A program made the translations under genes and the position numbers. The notes beneath the pieces are model-generated. The model saw nothing but the letters and a program-made list of their open reading frames with translations. It searched no databases and was not told where the DNA came from. From positions 348,953 through 412,952 of the forward strand of contig LNEC01000004.1 of NCBI GenBank assembly GCA_001464035.1: DNA of 64,000 nt, read 5' to 3'. Positions 52,304 to 61,500 of the stretch are shown in pieces. Source of the stretch: Bradyrhizobiaceae bacterium Ga0074131. GTDB lineage: Bacteria; Pseudomonadota; Alphaproteobacteria; Rhizobiales; Xanthobacteraceae. The number at the start of each line of letters is the position of its first letter. The first letter of the stretch is position 1.

Positions 52304-52893
52304 ATGATCTCCTTAGCTGGGCCTCTAACTCGTGCCATTCACCTGCTTGGCCACTCGATCAACGAGCGCGTGCCATTGAGTTGCGATCTCTTGCCACGCG
52401 CACTTGAAGTCGCCGTTGCCTGCCTTCTCGTCCACGTCTCTCAGTTTAAGTCGGCAACTTTCGGATGATGCATCCGGATCGATCGACGGACGACCCATCG
52501 ACGAATAGTGAGGTGCAAGTCGCTTCGAAGCCACGACAGTTCGAGAGCAGCATCGACCTTCCGCACCAGATGATCTTCGGGAACCGCGCCGGCGAGCCTA
52601 AACTGGTGGAAAGAGCTGCGTTTGTTCGATCTTCCGCCGGCCCATCATGGCTTGCGCCGGCCGAGATTCGCGTCAGCAAGATGGAATTAGGGTTCGCCGC
52701 ATCCCTCAACGGAGCAACAAAATCGTCGTTAGCCGACGCTTGCGCGCCACTCTGTCCACGTCCGCTTGCTCCCTCAAAGCGGACAATCATTAGACCACTT
52801 GCTCTCCGTCGTCCTCTAGGCAAATGGGCGTTTGTAACCACCGGAATTAAGGTTAGAAGACGATTACGCCCGCGGTCACGATGGAGTCTCTAG
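52304..52893. other. About 590 bases with no supportable gene
   Basis: Only poor frames occur. A minus-strand piece (EIATQWHALVDRVAKQVN near 52330-52400) recalls small helical Bradyrhizobium proteins but is too short to call. The right end holds the hemC promoter. Confidence 0.3.
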
Positions 52894-53877
52894 GTGGCAA
52901 TTTCAATGCGTGTCGGCACGCGCAAAAGCACCATGGCGCTGGCGCAGACAGAGGAAATTGCACGGCGCCTGCAGGCCGCGGCGCCGGAACTCGACGTTGA
53001 AATCGTCAAGTTCGAAACCGTCGGCGATACCGACCGGACCAGGAAGCTATTGGTGCATGGGGGCAAGGGCGGCGCCTTCGTTGCTGAAATTCGCGCCGCG
53101 GTAAGGGCCGGCGAGCTGCACGCCGCGATGCATTCACTCAAGGACATGCCCGGGAACGAGGACACGCCGGGCCTTGTGATCGGCGCGACGCTGGCGCGCA
53201 ATCCACCCACCGATGCGCTGGTGCTGCGCCACGGCGTATCGTTCGATGAGATCCAGCGTGGCGGCGGGAAGGGGTTTCGAATCGGCACCAATGCGGTGCG
53301 CCGAGCCGCTTATGTGCGGCGGCTGTTTCCAGAAATCGAAGTGATTCACTTTCGCGGTGCCGCCGACACCCGCGTTCGCAAGCTCGATAACTGCGAGCTG
53401 CAGCGGCTGCCCGGCGGCGGCGAAGCCGGCCCCGCCGACGCCTTGATCATGGCGCGCTCCGGGCTGGAGCGCGTCGGCCTGGCCGACCGCATCGCCCATG
53501 AATTTTCGCCGCACGAAATGTTGCCGGCGGCGGGACAGGGCATCGTCGCGGTGGAATGCGCCGCGAGCGACTGGCAGACCCGACGCTATCTTTCCCTGAT
53601 CGACAATCCCTGGGCGCATCTTTCTTGCCACGCCGAACGCGAGGTGCTGTGGGTGCTCAACGGCCACTGCAACTCACCGATTGCGGCGTACGCGACGATC
53701 GACGGCTTGCAGATGACGCTGACCGCTTCGGTGCTGGACGAAACCGGCGGCCAGTTCATTGGGATCACGCGCGAAGGTCCGGCCGATCGCCCGCGCGAGC
53801 TGGGCCGCGCCGTCGGTCTGGAGCTGCTGGACAAGGGCGCGGCCGATATTATCGAACGCGGCCGGCCGCTGGATTAG
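52894..53877 (+). CDS. hemC: Porphobilinogen deaminase (hydroxymethylbilane synthase), divergent type
   Basis: Joins four porphobilinogens into hydroxymethylbilane on the route to heme. The 327-residue protein has the opening MRVGTRKSTMALAQTEEIAR, the GGKGGAFVAEIR loop, catalytic Asp in MHSLKDMP, Arg pairs in IGTNAVRRAAYVRR, and the dipyrromethane-binding Cys in LNGHCNSPIAAY. It lacks the usual GLFTKE and several conserved positions of housekeeping HemC, so it is likely a second, accessory copy. Start GTG 52894, or ATG 52906. It is the first of two heme-synthesis genes in this cluster and lies upstream of the MOSC and P460 genes. Confidence 0.88.
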   Translation: MAISMRVGTRKSTMALAQTEEIARRLQAAAPELDVEIVKFETVGDTDRTRKLLVHGGKGGAFVAEIRAAVRAGELHAAMHSLKDMPGNEDTPGLVIGATLARNPPTDALVLRHGVSFDEIQRGGGKGFRIGTNAVRRAAYVRRLFPEIEVIHFRGAADTRVRKLDNCELQRLPGGGEAGPADALIMARSGLERVGLADRIAHEFSPHEMLPAAGQGIVAVECAASDWQTRRYLSLIDNPWAHLSCHAEREVLWVLNGHCNSPIAAYATIDGLQMTLTASVLDETGGQFIGITREGPADRPRELGRAVGLELLDKGAADIIERGRPLD

Positions 53878-53879
53878 GC

Positions 53880-54015
53880 AAAGCTTTCTTCGAAAACAGT
53901 CATCCGCGAATCCGTCATCATACGCGGAATCGGATGATCCAGTATTCCAGAGACGCCCGCGGTCAATCTAGAGGCAGCGGCGTACCGGATCGCCGCCCTT
54001 CGCGGGCATGACACC
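53880..54015. repeat. Dispersed intergenic repeat of the Bradyrhizobium type
   Basis: Contains the pattern GAATCCGTCATCAT then GCGGAATCGGATGATCC and, at its end, CGGATCGCCGCCC-TTCGCGGGCATGACA with a short GCCC/GGGC hairpin. From memory such sequences recur between genes in Bradyrhizobium and Rhodopseudomonas. No second copy is in the window, so this is recognition, not demonstration. Confidence 0.42.
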
Positions 54016-54142
54016 GACGTGCAGTGGGGAGCTGTCGACTTCCTGACTGAAGCTCTTTTGACTGCGTTGGTTTGAATATTCGAAGCCAAATCGCGGTTGG
54101 ATGTCGTCACGCGTTGTTTACCGGCGTCTGACGTGCCAGCGA

Positions 54143-54637
54143 TCAAGCGACCGGGAATATTCCATCCCCCACCTGCGTCTCGCCTCCCTCAAGAACGATT
54201 GCGGTCAGACCTCCGCGGCCGCGAACCGCGTTATAGCCACCAGATCCGAACTCCTCTTCCAGACGACTGCACGGCGCGCAGTCACCCGTACCTTCGAGAA
54301 GAACCCTGCCGACGCGAAATCGTCTACCTTTCAAGGCGACGAGGTTTATGCCACTTGTGACGAGATTTCGACGCAATCGCTCCGGCGCCACCTCAGCTTC
54401 ACCCAAAAACGAAGCAATCGCGACTAAGTCCTCGGCGGCGATGAGCGTGACCTGACGCCGGCCGCCCGGACTGGCATAGTGATCGCCCTCGATCCCACGC
54501 CCAGCAACAAATAGCGCGGATGAAATCGGCCGCAATGCCTCGCGCCGGCCTGGCCTCACGCCGATCCAAAGAAGTTCTCCGTTGCGCACGGTTGCATACG
54601 TAAGGCGGCCAAGAAGGCTGTCAGGCGAGATGGACAT
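54143..54637 (-). CDS. MOSC-domain protein
   Basis: MOSC domains handle molybdenum cofactor sulfur or related transfer. The 164-residue protein has GIEGDHYASPGGRRQVTLIA, RRNLVTSGINLVALKGRRFR and the Cys segment GTGDCAPCSRLEEEFGSGGY, the expected order for a stand-alone MOSC enzyme. Start ATG 54637; a TTG lies one codon earlier. It is convergent with the hemC gene. Its partner cofactor enzyme is not in the window. Confidence 0.9.
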   Translation of the reverse strand: MSISPDSLLGRLTYATVRNGELLWIGVRPGRREALRPISSALFVAGRGIEGDHYASPGGRRQVTLIAAEDLVAIASFLGEAEVAPERLRRNLVTSGINLVALKGRRFRVGRVLLEGTGDCAPCSRLEEEFGSGGYNAVRGRGGLTAIVLEGGETQVGDGIFPVA

Positions 54638-55136
54638 CAATAGTTATACCTTAAGTCCGTTTCTGCGAGGTGTAGCTGCACTCGGTCACCAATGATTCTT
54701 GCTCAAGCTTATGCCAAGTCATGCATAGATGCCTCCGCGTTCAAGCTCACCATCTCACTCCGGGCCACACGGTAGCTATGGTTTTAACAGCTTCAAAGGC
54801 AATGACATAAGATCGTGTTGCGATAGCTGTTCTGGACCCCAAGCATGCTCTACGTGGAAAGCCAGTGGATTTTGGAAATCCGACCGTCAAGGCGGCTCCC
54901 CGCCAGCATAACTATCGAAACTATATCACCCGGCTATTGGATATGACCGAAATCAGCCTTCATAGATGTCCGCGGAATGCGGTTCTCATGTTGTCTCGGG
55001 ACACGGACTTGAACGAAGAGCAAACCAAGCTGCAGCCGCGGACATTTGGCTTCGCAAAAAGATCTAAAAACCTCAAGTTCAGTCCCGGTGACTTTTCGTA
55101 TGAGCTCCGTTTACGTATCGTCGCAAGGAGTTTGAG
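54638..55136. other. About 500 bases, lower GC, no supportable gene
   Basis: Two short plus-strand frames occur but neither has a ribosome site or a protein-like composition. The stretch is richer in A and T than its surroundings and must carry the divergent promoters of the MOSC gene and of the thioredoxin-fold gene. Confidence 0.3.
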
Positions 55137-55610
55137 ATGGGTATGATCGGGCGAAGGGCGCCAGAGCTGCGGGTGCGGCGGTGGATCGGCGGGAATGGCC
55201 AGGCGCTCGACACGCCGTTGAAGCTCTCAGATCTCGGTACGCGCGTGAAGATACTGTTCGCGTTTCAGCACTGGTGCTCGGGTTGTCATTCACACGGCTT
55301 TCCTACTCTGCAGCGGTTTTACAGCATCCTGGCCCCAATGGGGATAGGCTTCGCTGCGATACAGACGGTTTTCGAAGGAGCGGATGAGAACACGCTCGAG
55401 AAGCTGAATTTGAACCAGAAGAAATACGGGCTTTCCATCCCCTTCGGTCACGATGTGCCTCCGACAGGCGCCGCGTATCCGTCGTTCATGGAGGACTATC
55501 GAAGCCGCGGCACGCCATGGTTCGCCGTTATCGACGCGGATAACCGATTAGTGTTTTCCGATTTTCACCTTGATGCAGACTGGCTTGCGCAAGAGCTGAA
55601 GCGGGCATGA
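55137..55610 (+). CDS. Thioredoxin-fold (TlpA/AhpC-like) thiol protein
   Basis: A 157-residue protein with a thioredoxin fold: the redox pair is in FAFQHWCSGCHSHGF (C-x-x-C), and the cis-Pro position is in SRGTPWFAVID. There is no signal peptide, so it acts in the cytoplasm, unlike most TlpA. An AGGAG seven bases before the ATG fixes the start. It lies between the MOSC gene and the MarR regulator. With OsmC and ccmG nearby it fits a thiol-redox theme. Confidence 0.85.
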   Translation: MGMIGRRAPELRVRRWIGGNGQALDTPLKLSDLGTRVKILFAFQHWCSGCHSHGFPTLQRFYSILAPMGIGFAAIQTVFEGADENTLEKLNLNQKKYGLSIPFGHDVPPTGAAYPSFMEDYRSRGTPWFAVIDADNRLVFSDFHLDADWLAQELKRA

Positions 55611-55794
55611 TTTGCGTCCAGATAGCTCATCCCCAGCTATACACAGCTGGATTCACTGATGAACGCTAGGCACTCAAGAAAATCGAGTTCCAGCTACAGC
55701 TTGACGAGCGCCAGACCATCGCCGGTGGCGACGACCGGCAGATCCGACCTTGTGTAATATCTCATGATACAAGCGTTCGCCGTCTGCACGACAA

Positions 55795-56310
55795 TCAGGG
55801 TTCGAGCTGACGCAATTCGGCGTCGATGGGACAGTCGGCGCAAGCTTCATAGCGACAGAGGCGGCAAATCCTATACATCTGCTCGGGACTATTGAGGCGC
55901 GCGCGCAGAACACGTTCAGATATTGCAGTTAATGTCGCCAGCTCTTCATTGCTGAGACTAGATAGCCCTTCTGCAATGATCCGGTCTCTTGCATCCAGAA
56001 CCTTCCTGCTCGCTCTCCGCCCGGCGGCCGTAAGATAAAGCGATCGAGTCCGTCCATCAGTGGCATGCCCTCGACGCTCTATGAGACCGTCGGCGACAAG
56101 CCGATCGACCAGACGCACAGTCCCAGCGTGGGAGAGTCCGACACCAATCGCAAGGGTCCGTATAGAAAGCCCAGGCTCATGGGCGAGAAGCGCAAGCGTC
56201 GAAGCGGTCGGGCCCGCCTCGGGCGCATGCGACGAGGTGACACGAATAATATCGTCGCTCATCATGAGCGCAAACGCGCCGAAGATGTTTCGGTTTCTAG
56301 GTTCATTCAT
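55795..56310 (-). CDS. MarR-family regulator with C-terminal cysteine cluster
   Basis: A 171-residue winged-helix regulator: LSIRTLAIGVGLSHAGTVRL, VDRLVADGLIERRGHATDGR and a wing ending LYLTAAG. The tail reads YRICRLCRYEACADCPIDAE, with four Cys in C-x2-C-x4-C-x2-C order. That pattern suggests metal binding or thiol sensing, unusual for MarR proteins, which commonly use one or two Cys. The start ATG is 56310, and a palindrome-like site at 56321-56340 sits directly upstream, so it probably controls itself. Targets may include the OsmC fusion and the LysR gene. Confidence 0.88.
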   Translation of the reverse strand: MNEPRNRNIFGAFALMMSDDIIRVTSSHAPEAGPTASTLALLAHEPGLSIRTLAIGVGLSHAGTVRLVDRLVADGLIERRGHATDGRTRSLYLTAAGRRASRKVLDARDRIIAEGLSSLSNEELATLTAISERVLRARLNSPEQMYRICRLCRYEACADCPIDAELRQLEP

Positions 56311-56320
56311 TGCCGCATTA

Positions 56321-56340
56321 TATATGCGTGGGACATAGAC
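56321..56340. promoter_or_regulatory. Candidate MarR operator upstream of marR
   Basis: TATATGCGTGGGACATAGAC matches 17 of 20 positions of the palindrome region upstream of the OsmC fusion (51625 on). The right half is weaker, giving ACATAGAC instead of GCATATAGAC. Its place 11 bases before the start codon fits a repressor site. Confidence 0.6.
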
Positions 56341-57182
56341 TCAAGTCTATAGTGCGTTGGTTCTCCCTATGTCCTACATCGCGGATGCCAGTCGCAAAGC
56401 CCGGCCGCTAATCGGCTATTTTGGAAGTCTCAGGGGCGTTTTACGCTGCAGGCCGCACAGCTGTTCGACTGCGTCGGCCTGCTCACGATGAATATCCCCA
56501 CGTGCAGCAAGGTCGATTTACATTACTGTCGTCAATAGCAAATAGGCAGTTCTGCGAGAATGAGTCGATCGTTGCCGCCGAGCTCGGTGCCTTCCCGGCT
56601 CCAGCGATTGAAGAGTTAGCCCGTCGTGCAAGGGACGGCCAATTGCCTCTCCAGCGCTTTCATTGGCGCGTACGTTTCTAAGCCCTAGCTGTTCCAATCC
56701 TCGCATCGAGAGAGACGGAACGGCAGCCGCCATGTTCTCAGAGCCGGAATTGCATGCCGGCGATTGATGGGCAAGAGAACGCCATTTGGGTCGGAACGTG
56801 CGGCAGTCATTGGACCGGCCCGGCACCCTCTCGGGCGTCGATCGTCCGCAACACCGAATTGGCGAGTTCAGAAAGGCCCCGATCGCGATCGCGAGTCGCT
56901 TGCGGCTCTGGTCCAATTGCAATCTTCAGGGGGAAGTTCGGTTTGCAGGTCTTATCTCAGGACGTATTCACCGGCGCTGTGCCCAAGTCTGGATGATTTG
57001 TCCAATACGCACCCGGTATAGTTTTCATAGCTGATGGGCCAGCATCATGGTGTCGCCCTTGCTCGAGTTGGCGCGATCATCAGGGGGCGTTGAGCTTGCC
57101 CAGCGTGCGACTTTCAGCCGTCGAGCGAATGCGGAAGTATCGTTGCTATTGAAACTATACCGGCAGTGCATTGGAAAACATC
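56341..57182. other. About 840 bases with no supportable gene
   Basis: Overlapping plus-strand frames near 56420-56690 and 56750-57030 and one minus-strand frame give no recognisable protein, and no frame has a ribosome site. Some phrases (AAELGAFPAPAIEELARRAR) could be debris of an old gene. The right end leads into the P460 promoter. Confidence 0.3.
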
Positions 57183-57197
57183 ATTGCGCGGTGCAAT
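57183..57197. promoter_or_regulatory. Inverted repeat upstream of the first P460 gene
   Basis: ATTGC (57183-57187) and GCAAT (57193-57197) form a perfect inverted repeat around GCGGT, about 85 bases upstream of the GTG start. A role as operator is a guess. It is not the TATATGC motif seen at the marR gene. Confidence 0.35.
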
Positions 57198-57281
57198 AAG
57201 GTAATGCCTCTGGTGCCGCATTTGCTGATTTCGCCAAGGGAGCCTGGACGGGCACATAACTCAATGTCGTGGAGAACAGTC

Positions 57282-57887
57282 GTGGAAAAGAAAAGTATGC
57301 GCATTGGTCTTTTGATCGTTGGAGCGGCTGTAAGCATGGCTGCTGCAACGGCCGTGTTCGCTCAGTCAAAGTCCAAAGAAGATAACTCGATCACGCGAAC
57401 GCGCTATCTTCCAGAATACACCGCTTCGGGTGAATTGATTTTGCCAAAGAATTTCAGTGAGTGGGTATACGTCGGCTCGCCGCTAACTCCCCATGCGCTC
57501 AACGATGGCAAGGCCGGTTTTCCCGAATTTCACAACGTGTACATCGAACCAGTATCTTACGAAATCTACAAGAAAACAAACGTTTTCCCCGAAAAGACGA
57601 TCTTCTTCAAGGAGCTTCAGTTGGTGCTCCCGGGCCAGTTTCCGGATGGGTCGCGCACCGAGCCGTCGGGGCGGGGGTACTTTCCCGGAAAGTTCAACGG
57701 CGCGGACGTCACGGTCAAGGATACCAAGAAATATCCGAGCGGTTGGGGTTATTACAACTTCAATCACCATGAACCGAAGGCGAAGACGGCCAAGCTGCAG
57801 GCTCAATCCGATTGCGGTTATTGCCATGAGGCGAGCGCGAAGAAGGACCAGGTCTGGACCCAGTTCTATCCGCTGCTGGACAAATAA
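57282..57887 (+). CDS. Cytochrome P460-family heme protein (first copy)
   Basis: P460 cytochromes are periplasmic c-type heme proteins that oxidise hydroxylamine. The protein starts with a signal peptide (MRIGLLIVGAAVSMAAATAV then FAQS). The family core follows: FSEWVYVGSPLTPHALN, FPEFHNVYIEPVSYEIYK, IFFKELQLVLPGQFPDGSRT and WGYYNFNHHEP. The heme motif CGYCH comes near the end. GTG 57282 is seven bases after GGAG; ATG 57297 is the alternative. The heme-lysine crosslink of true P460 cannot be checked by eye. The second copy follows 37 bases downstream. Confidence 0.88.
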   Translation: MEKKSMRIGLLIVGAAVSMAAATAVFAQSKSKEDNSITRTRYLPEYTASGELILPKNFSEWVYVGSPLTPHALNDGKAGFPEFHNVYIEPVSYEIYKKTNVFPEKTIFFKELQLVLPGQFPDGSRTEPSGRGYFPGKFNGADVTVKDTKKYPSGWGYYNFNHHEPKAKTAKLQAQSDCGYCHEASAKKDQVWTQFYPLLDK

Positions 57888-57923
57888 CGTCCGAGGCACA
57901 CGCTACAGGTTCGCCAATACGAG

Positions 57924-58517
57924 ATGGGTAACAGCACGATGAGACTTATTAGTGCCTTGAAGGTTGCATTCACCGGCTTAGTTGCTATCGGCGCTGTCAC
58001 TGCCTACGGACACTTGAGCATAGGTTCGCATTATGCCGGTGCCACTGCGGCAGTCGTTGACGAGAAGGGAGGCATGCGCGTGCCTTCCGATTATCGGACG
58101 ACCTATCAGATGTTGGGGACTTGGGCGGTAGCGGCCGACGGCAGTCCGGGTTCAAAAGAGATGCACGTGGTCTATGTCTCTCCCGGGGCTATCGTTTCGT
58201 ACCGAAAGGACGGGCACTTTGCCGACGGCACCGTGCTGGTAAAGGAAGTCTTCGAGACGGCGACAAATGAAATGACGACCGGAACTGTGAGTAGTGCCCA
58301 CCAACTCAAGGGCTGGTTTCTTATGGTGAAGGACAGCGTCGGGCGGTATCCGGAAAACAAGCTCTGGGGTGATGGCTGGGGTTGGGCCTGGTTCAATGCT
58401 TCTGACCCTCTGAAGACTACATCCACCGATTATGCGGCGGACTGCAAATCCTGTCACGTGCCCGCGCAGTCGTCGGACTGGATCTACACTAACGGCTATC
58501 CTCCGCTAAGCCGATAA
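57924..58517 (+). CDS. Cytochrome P460-family heme protein (second, diverged copy)
   Basis: A 197-residue secreted protein with a hydrophobic leader (LKVAFTGLVAIGAVTAYG). It shares with the first copy the order YRTTYQMLGTWAV, EMHVVYVSPGAIVSYR, FADGTVLVKEVFE, GWGWAWFNASDP and the heme motif CKSCH near the end. It lacks the PEFHNVY phrase and differs elsewhere, so the two may not do the same job or may form a pair. ATG 57924 (MGNSTMRL) or 57939 (MRLISAL). Confidence 0.85.
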   Translation: MGNSTMRLISALKVAFTGLVAIGAVTAYGHLSIGSHYAGATAAVVDEKGGMRVPSDYRTTYQMLGTWAVAADGSPGSKEMHVVYVSPGAIVSYRKDGHFADGTVLVKEVFETATNEMTTGTVSSAHQLKGWFLMVKDSVGRYPENKLWGDGWGWAWFNASDPLKTTSTDYAADCKSCHVPAQSSDWIYTNGYPPLSR

Positions 58518-58604
58518 GCAGAACAATCCAACATCTTCGAACCTCCGCGCAGGCGGAGGAGGGATGATCCGTGTCGACAGAAGCGGTAAGCTAGAAGGAA
58601 CGAT

Positions 58605-59831
58605 ATGATGGAATCAACAGCGACGCCCGGGCGAGATTTGTCCGAGAAACATCTCTACATGCAGACCAATGAGGTCCGCAACGCGATCGCTCACTATCGG
58701 CGCGACGCCGACGGGACGATTGAGCTCATCGAACGGGTCGAAACCGGTGGGGCCGGTTCGGGCGTCTTCAAACCCGTCAGCGGGCAGGAGAGCGCGCCTA
58801 ACGCTTTCGAGGGCGCGAGTAGCGTTATACTTGCCGAACGCGAAACCCTTCTGTTTACGACGAACGGCGGCGACAACAGCGTGACGAGCTTCTTTGTAGC
58901 TCCAAACGGCAGGCTGACTGTGATCGATCGTCAATCGACAGGCGAGCCCGTCACCGGGCGCAGCGGAACGTCCAAATCTCTCGCATATAGCCCGAAAAGC
59001 CGTACGCTATTCGTGCTCCATGCATTCGGCCCGAATCACCTACGTTCCTATACCGTGGCTGATGATGGCAAGCTGACACTGCGTCCCGAGCAACACACGG
59101 TAAACACGGCGACGAAGACGGATCGGGTGTCGACGCAAGTCGTTTTGTCTCCTGACGGGAAGTTTTTGCTTGTCGACATTCTGTTCGATGCTCGTCCGGC
59201 CCTCCACCCGGACGGTTCGGCGAACCTGATCGTAGCGAATGCGCCCGACCCAGATGGGCTCGTTGTGTTCCCTGTGCGCGAGAACGGCACGCTCGGCGAC
59301 GCTTCGTTCGTCGACGCAGGTGGTGCGGGGCCTTTCTACATCGGCTTTCTAAACGGAAGCAACGACGTCTTCCTAAACGGCGTTGCCGTAGGTGACGGTG
59401 TTGTGGTGAGTCGTATCGATCGCGAGGGTCGCGTGACCAATGGTCCGTTGGTGGCGATCGACACTTCGCCAGGCAAGCCGTCAGAACTCTGCTGGCTGCA
59501 GGTGACCTCCGATAATTCGGTCGTGCTGGCAACCAACTTCGGCTACGGAACCGTTACGAGCTATCGGCTTGAAGAAGGCCGTTTGAGCATCCTGAAGGAT
59601 CCGGCGAATATCGCAATACCGGGTGACGGTACCTTCCGCGCTGTGAACGGCCTTGTCAGCAGCGGACCCAGCGATAGTTGGCTGGCTCCGGACGATCGAT
59701 ACTTCTATCAGATTTTCGCGAATGCCTCGGTTCTCGTCAGTTACCACCTCGACAAGAGGAGCGGAAATCTGACGGAGGTCGGTCGAAGCCTGATCCCCTA
59801 CAATAGTCCGCAAGGTCTCGCCGGATTCTAG
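58605..59831 (+). CDS. Beta-propeller protein of the lactonase / YVTN type
   Basis: A 408-residue chain of repeated strands: [80 protein letters not shown] and [20 protein letters not shown]. This is the 6-phosphogluconolactonase-like propeller pattern. There is no signal peptide, so it should be cytoplasmic. AAGGAA precedes the ATG. It follows the P460 pair on the same strand with 88 bases between. Its substrate is unknown and a lactonase activity is not proved. Confidence 0.8.
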   Translation: MMESTATPGRDLSEKHLYMQTNEVRNAIAHYRRDADGTIELIERVETGGAGSGVFKPVSGQESAPNAFEGASSVILAERETLLFTTNGGDNSVTSFFVAPNGRLTVIDRQSTGEPVTGRSGTSKSLAYSPKSRTLFVLHAFGPNHLRSYTVADDGKLTLRPEQHTVNTATKTDRVSTQVVLSPDGKFLLVDILFDARPALHPDGSANLIVANAPDPDGLVVFPVRENGTLGDASFVDAGGAGPFYIGFLNGSNDVFLNGVAVGDGVVVSRIDREGRVTNGPLVAIDTSPGKPSELCWLQVTSDNSVVLATNFGYGTVTSYRLEEGRLSILKDPANIAIPGDGTFRAVNGLVSSGPSDSWLAPDDRYFYQIFANASVLVSYHLDKRSGNLTEVGRSLIPYNSPQGLAGF

Positions 59832-59851
59832 CCGTCGACCTACAAAGCGAA

Positions 59852-59972
59852 CTCGACGAGGCAAGATCCGGTTATCCCCATTTCCAGATTATGTTCGTCG
59901 AGACGCTTCGGCGGAGCGCGCTCGGAAAGACAAGATCCAGTTTTTTCCCTTTCTGCGATTAAGTCTGTCGAG
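59852..59972. repeat. Two imperfect direct repeats upstream of hemA
   Basis: CAAGATCC at 59862 and 59931 opens two copies of about 41-42 bases that both end in GTCGAG (to 59902 and 59972), and GATTA lies at matching places in both. They are 69 bases apart. The first copy is also flanked by an 8-bp inverted repeat, CTCGACGA (59852-59859) with TCGTCGAG (59895-59902). They lie between the propeller gene and hemA. Regulator sites or an old duplication are both possible. Confidence 0.55.
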
Positions 59973-60036
59973 TTGCGCTCCGTCACTATTGCGGTCTGCC
60001 GCGCTTATCAGTCAGTCGCTAGGATACCAGAATAAA

Positions 60037-61368
60037 ATGACGCAGAACGGTGTTTGCGATCAGAGGTTGGCCTCTCCCATTCCTCGCAATGCTCCGGAAT
60101 GGACCGAGGAATTCTTTGCAATGCGCCTCGACGCGTTGAAGACGGAGGGGCGATACCGTGTGTTTGCCGAACTAGGGCGCCGCGCCGGACACTTTCCGCG
60201 CGCCCTGGAGCATCGTCTCAGTGCCGAGGTGACAATCTGGTGCTCCAATGACTACCTGGGCATGGGGCAACATCCGGAAGTGCTGACGTCGATGCAGCGG
60301 GCAATTCAGGATAACGGTGCCGGTGCGGGCGGCACCCGGAACATCTCCGGCACGACCCGCCATCACGTCCTGTTGGAGGCTGATCTTGCCGATCTGCACG
60401 GAACGGAAGCCGCATTGGTCTTCACGTCGGGATATGTGGCGAACGAAGCGGCGTTAGGTACGATCGGCCGCGAAATCCCCAACTGCATGATCTTCTCGGA
60501 CGCGCAGAACCATGCGTCCATGATTGCTGGAATCCGGCACAGTGGGGCTGAGAAACATATCTTTCGGCATAACGATCCGGAGGACCTGGACCGATTGCTG
60601 AGAAAGGCCGGTCCGGGCCGGCCGAAGCTAGTCGCTTTCGAGTCGGTTTATTCAATGGACGGGGATATTGCTCCGATCGGAGCGCTCTGCGACGTGGCCG
60701 AGCGTCACGGCGCGATGACATACCTCGACGAAGTGCATGCGGTGGGGCTCTATGGCGCACGCGGCGGCGGCATCTCGGAACGGGACAATTTGGCTCACCG
60801 CTTGACGGCAATTCAAGGGACGTTGGGTAAGGCCTTTGGATTAATGGGCGGCTATGTGGCCGGTTCCCACAAGCTGGTCGACTTCCTCCGAAGCTTCGCG
60901 CCAGGTTTTATCTTCACCACAGCTCTTCCGCCCGCCATTGCGGCCGGAGCACGAGCCAGCATCGAGATTGTTAAAAATTCTCCGGCGATCCGATCGCGTC
61001 ACCAGGATCGCGTGACCCGCTTGAAGGGGCTGCTCGCAGACGTGGGTCTCCCGATCTTGCCATCGCCCAGCCATATCATTCCGCTCATGGTCGGTGATGC
61101 CGTCGCGTGTCAGAATATCAGTGAAAACCTGCTGCGCCGCCATGCCATCTATGTCCAACCGATCAATTATCCCACGGTGCCACGTGGAACGGAGCGGCTG
61201 CGCCTAACGCCAAGCCCTGCCCATTCGGATGAAGACATGTTCCATCTTGTGAAGGCTTTGAAGGAGAGTTGGATTCGATGCGTCGATCCCCGCTTCGGCG
61301 AAAGGGTATCTCCCATACGCGGAAAGGACAAATTCGTGTCCCGGTCGCCCAACTCGGCCGCGTGGTGA
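60037..61368 (+). CDS. hemA: 5-aminolevulinate synthase
   Basis: Condenses glycine and succinyl-CoA to 5-aminolevulinate with PLP, the first heme step in alphaproteobacteria. The 443-residue chain has [80 protein letters not shown] and the PLP Lys in [16 protein letters not shown]. The tail after residue 420 is longer than usual. ATG 60037 gives [16 protein letters not shown]; the first 20 residues do not match the family, so a later start (60121) is possible. No strong ribosome site. It is likely a second copy beside a housekeeping hemA elsewhere, dedicated to this cluster. Confidence 0.93.
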   Translation: MTQNGVCDQRLASPIPRNAPEWTEEFFAMRLDALKTEGRYRVFAELGRRAGHFPRALEHRLSAEVTIWCSNDYLGMGQHPEVLTSMQRAIQDNGAGAGGTRNISGTTRHHVLLEADLADLHGTEAALVFTSGYVANEAALGTIGREIPNCMIFSDAQNHASMIAGIRHSGAEKHIFRHNDPEDLDRLLRKAGPGRPKLVAFESVYSMDGDIAPIGALCDVAERHGAMTYLDEVHAVGLYGARGGGISERDNLAHRLTAIQGTLGKAFGLMGGYVAGSHKLVDFLRSFAPGFIFTTALPPAIAAGARASIEIVKNSPAIRSRHQDRVTRLKGLLADVGLPILPSPSHIIPLMVGDAVACQNISENLLRRHAIYVQPINYPTVPRGTERLRLTPSPAHSDEDMFHLVKALKESWIRCVDPRFGERVSPIRGKDKFVSRSPNSAAW

Positions 61369-61500
61369 GTTAACTCCGACGAGATCGCGGCGTGCGCACC
61401 AGCACGGTGTCGCCACGCCCGACCCTGCAGAGAATAAGGTCTTTAACATAGGTGTTCACACATTGAGAATGCGCAAATCCGTAAATCCGGCGCACACGCC

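Noticed and set aside
59852..59902. CTCGACGA/TCGTCGAG as terminator of the propeller gene
   Set aside because: The loop would be 35 bases and no T-run follows.
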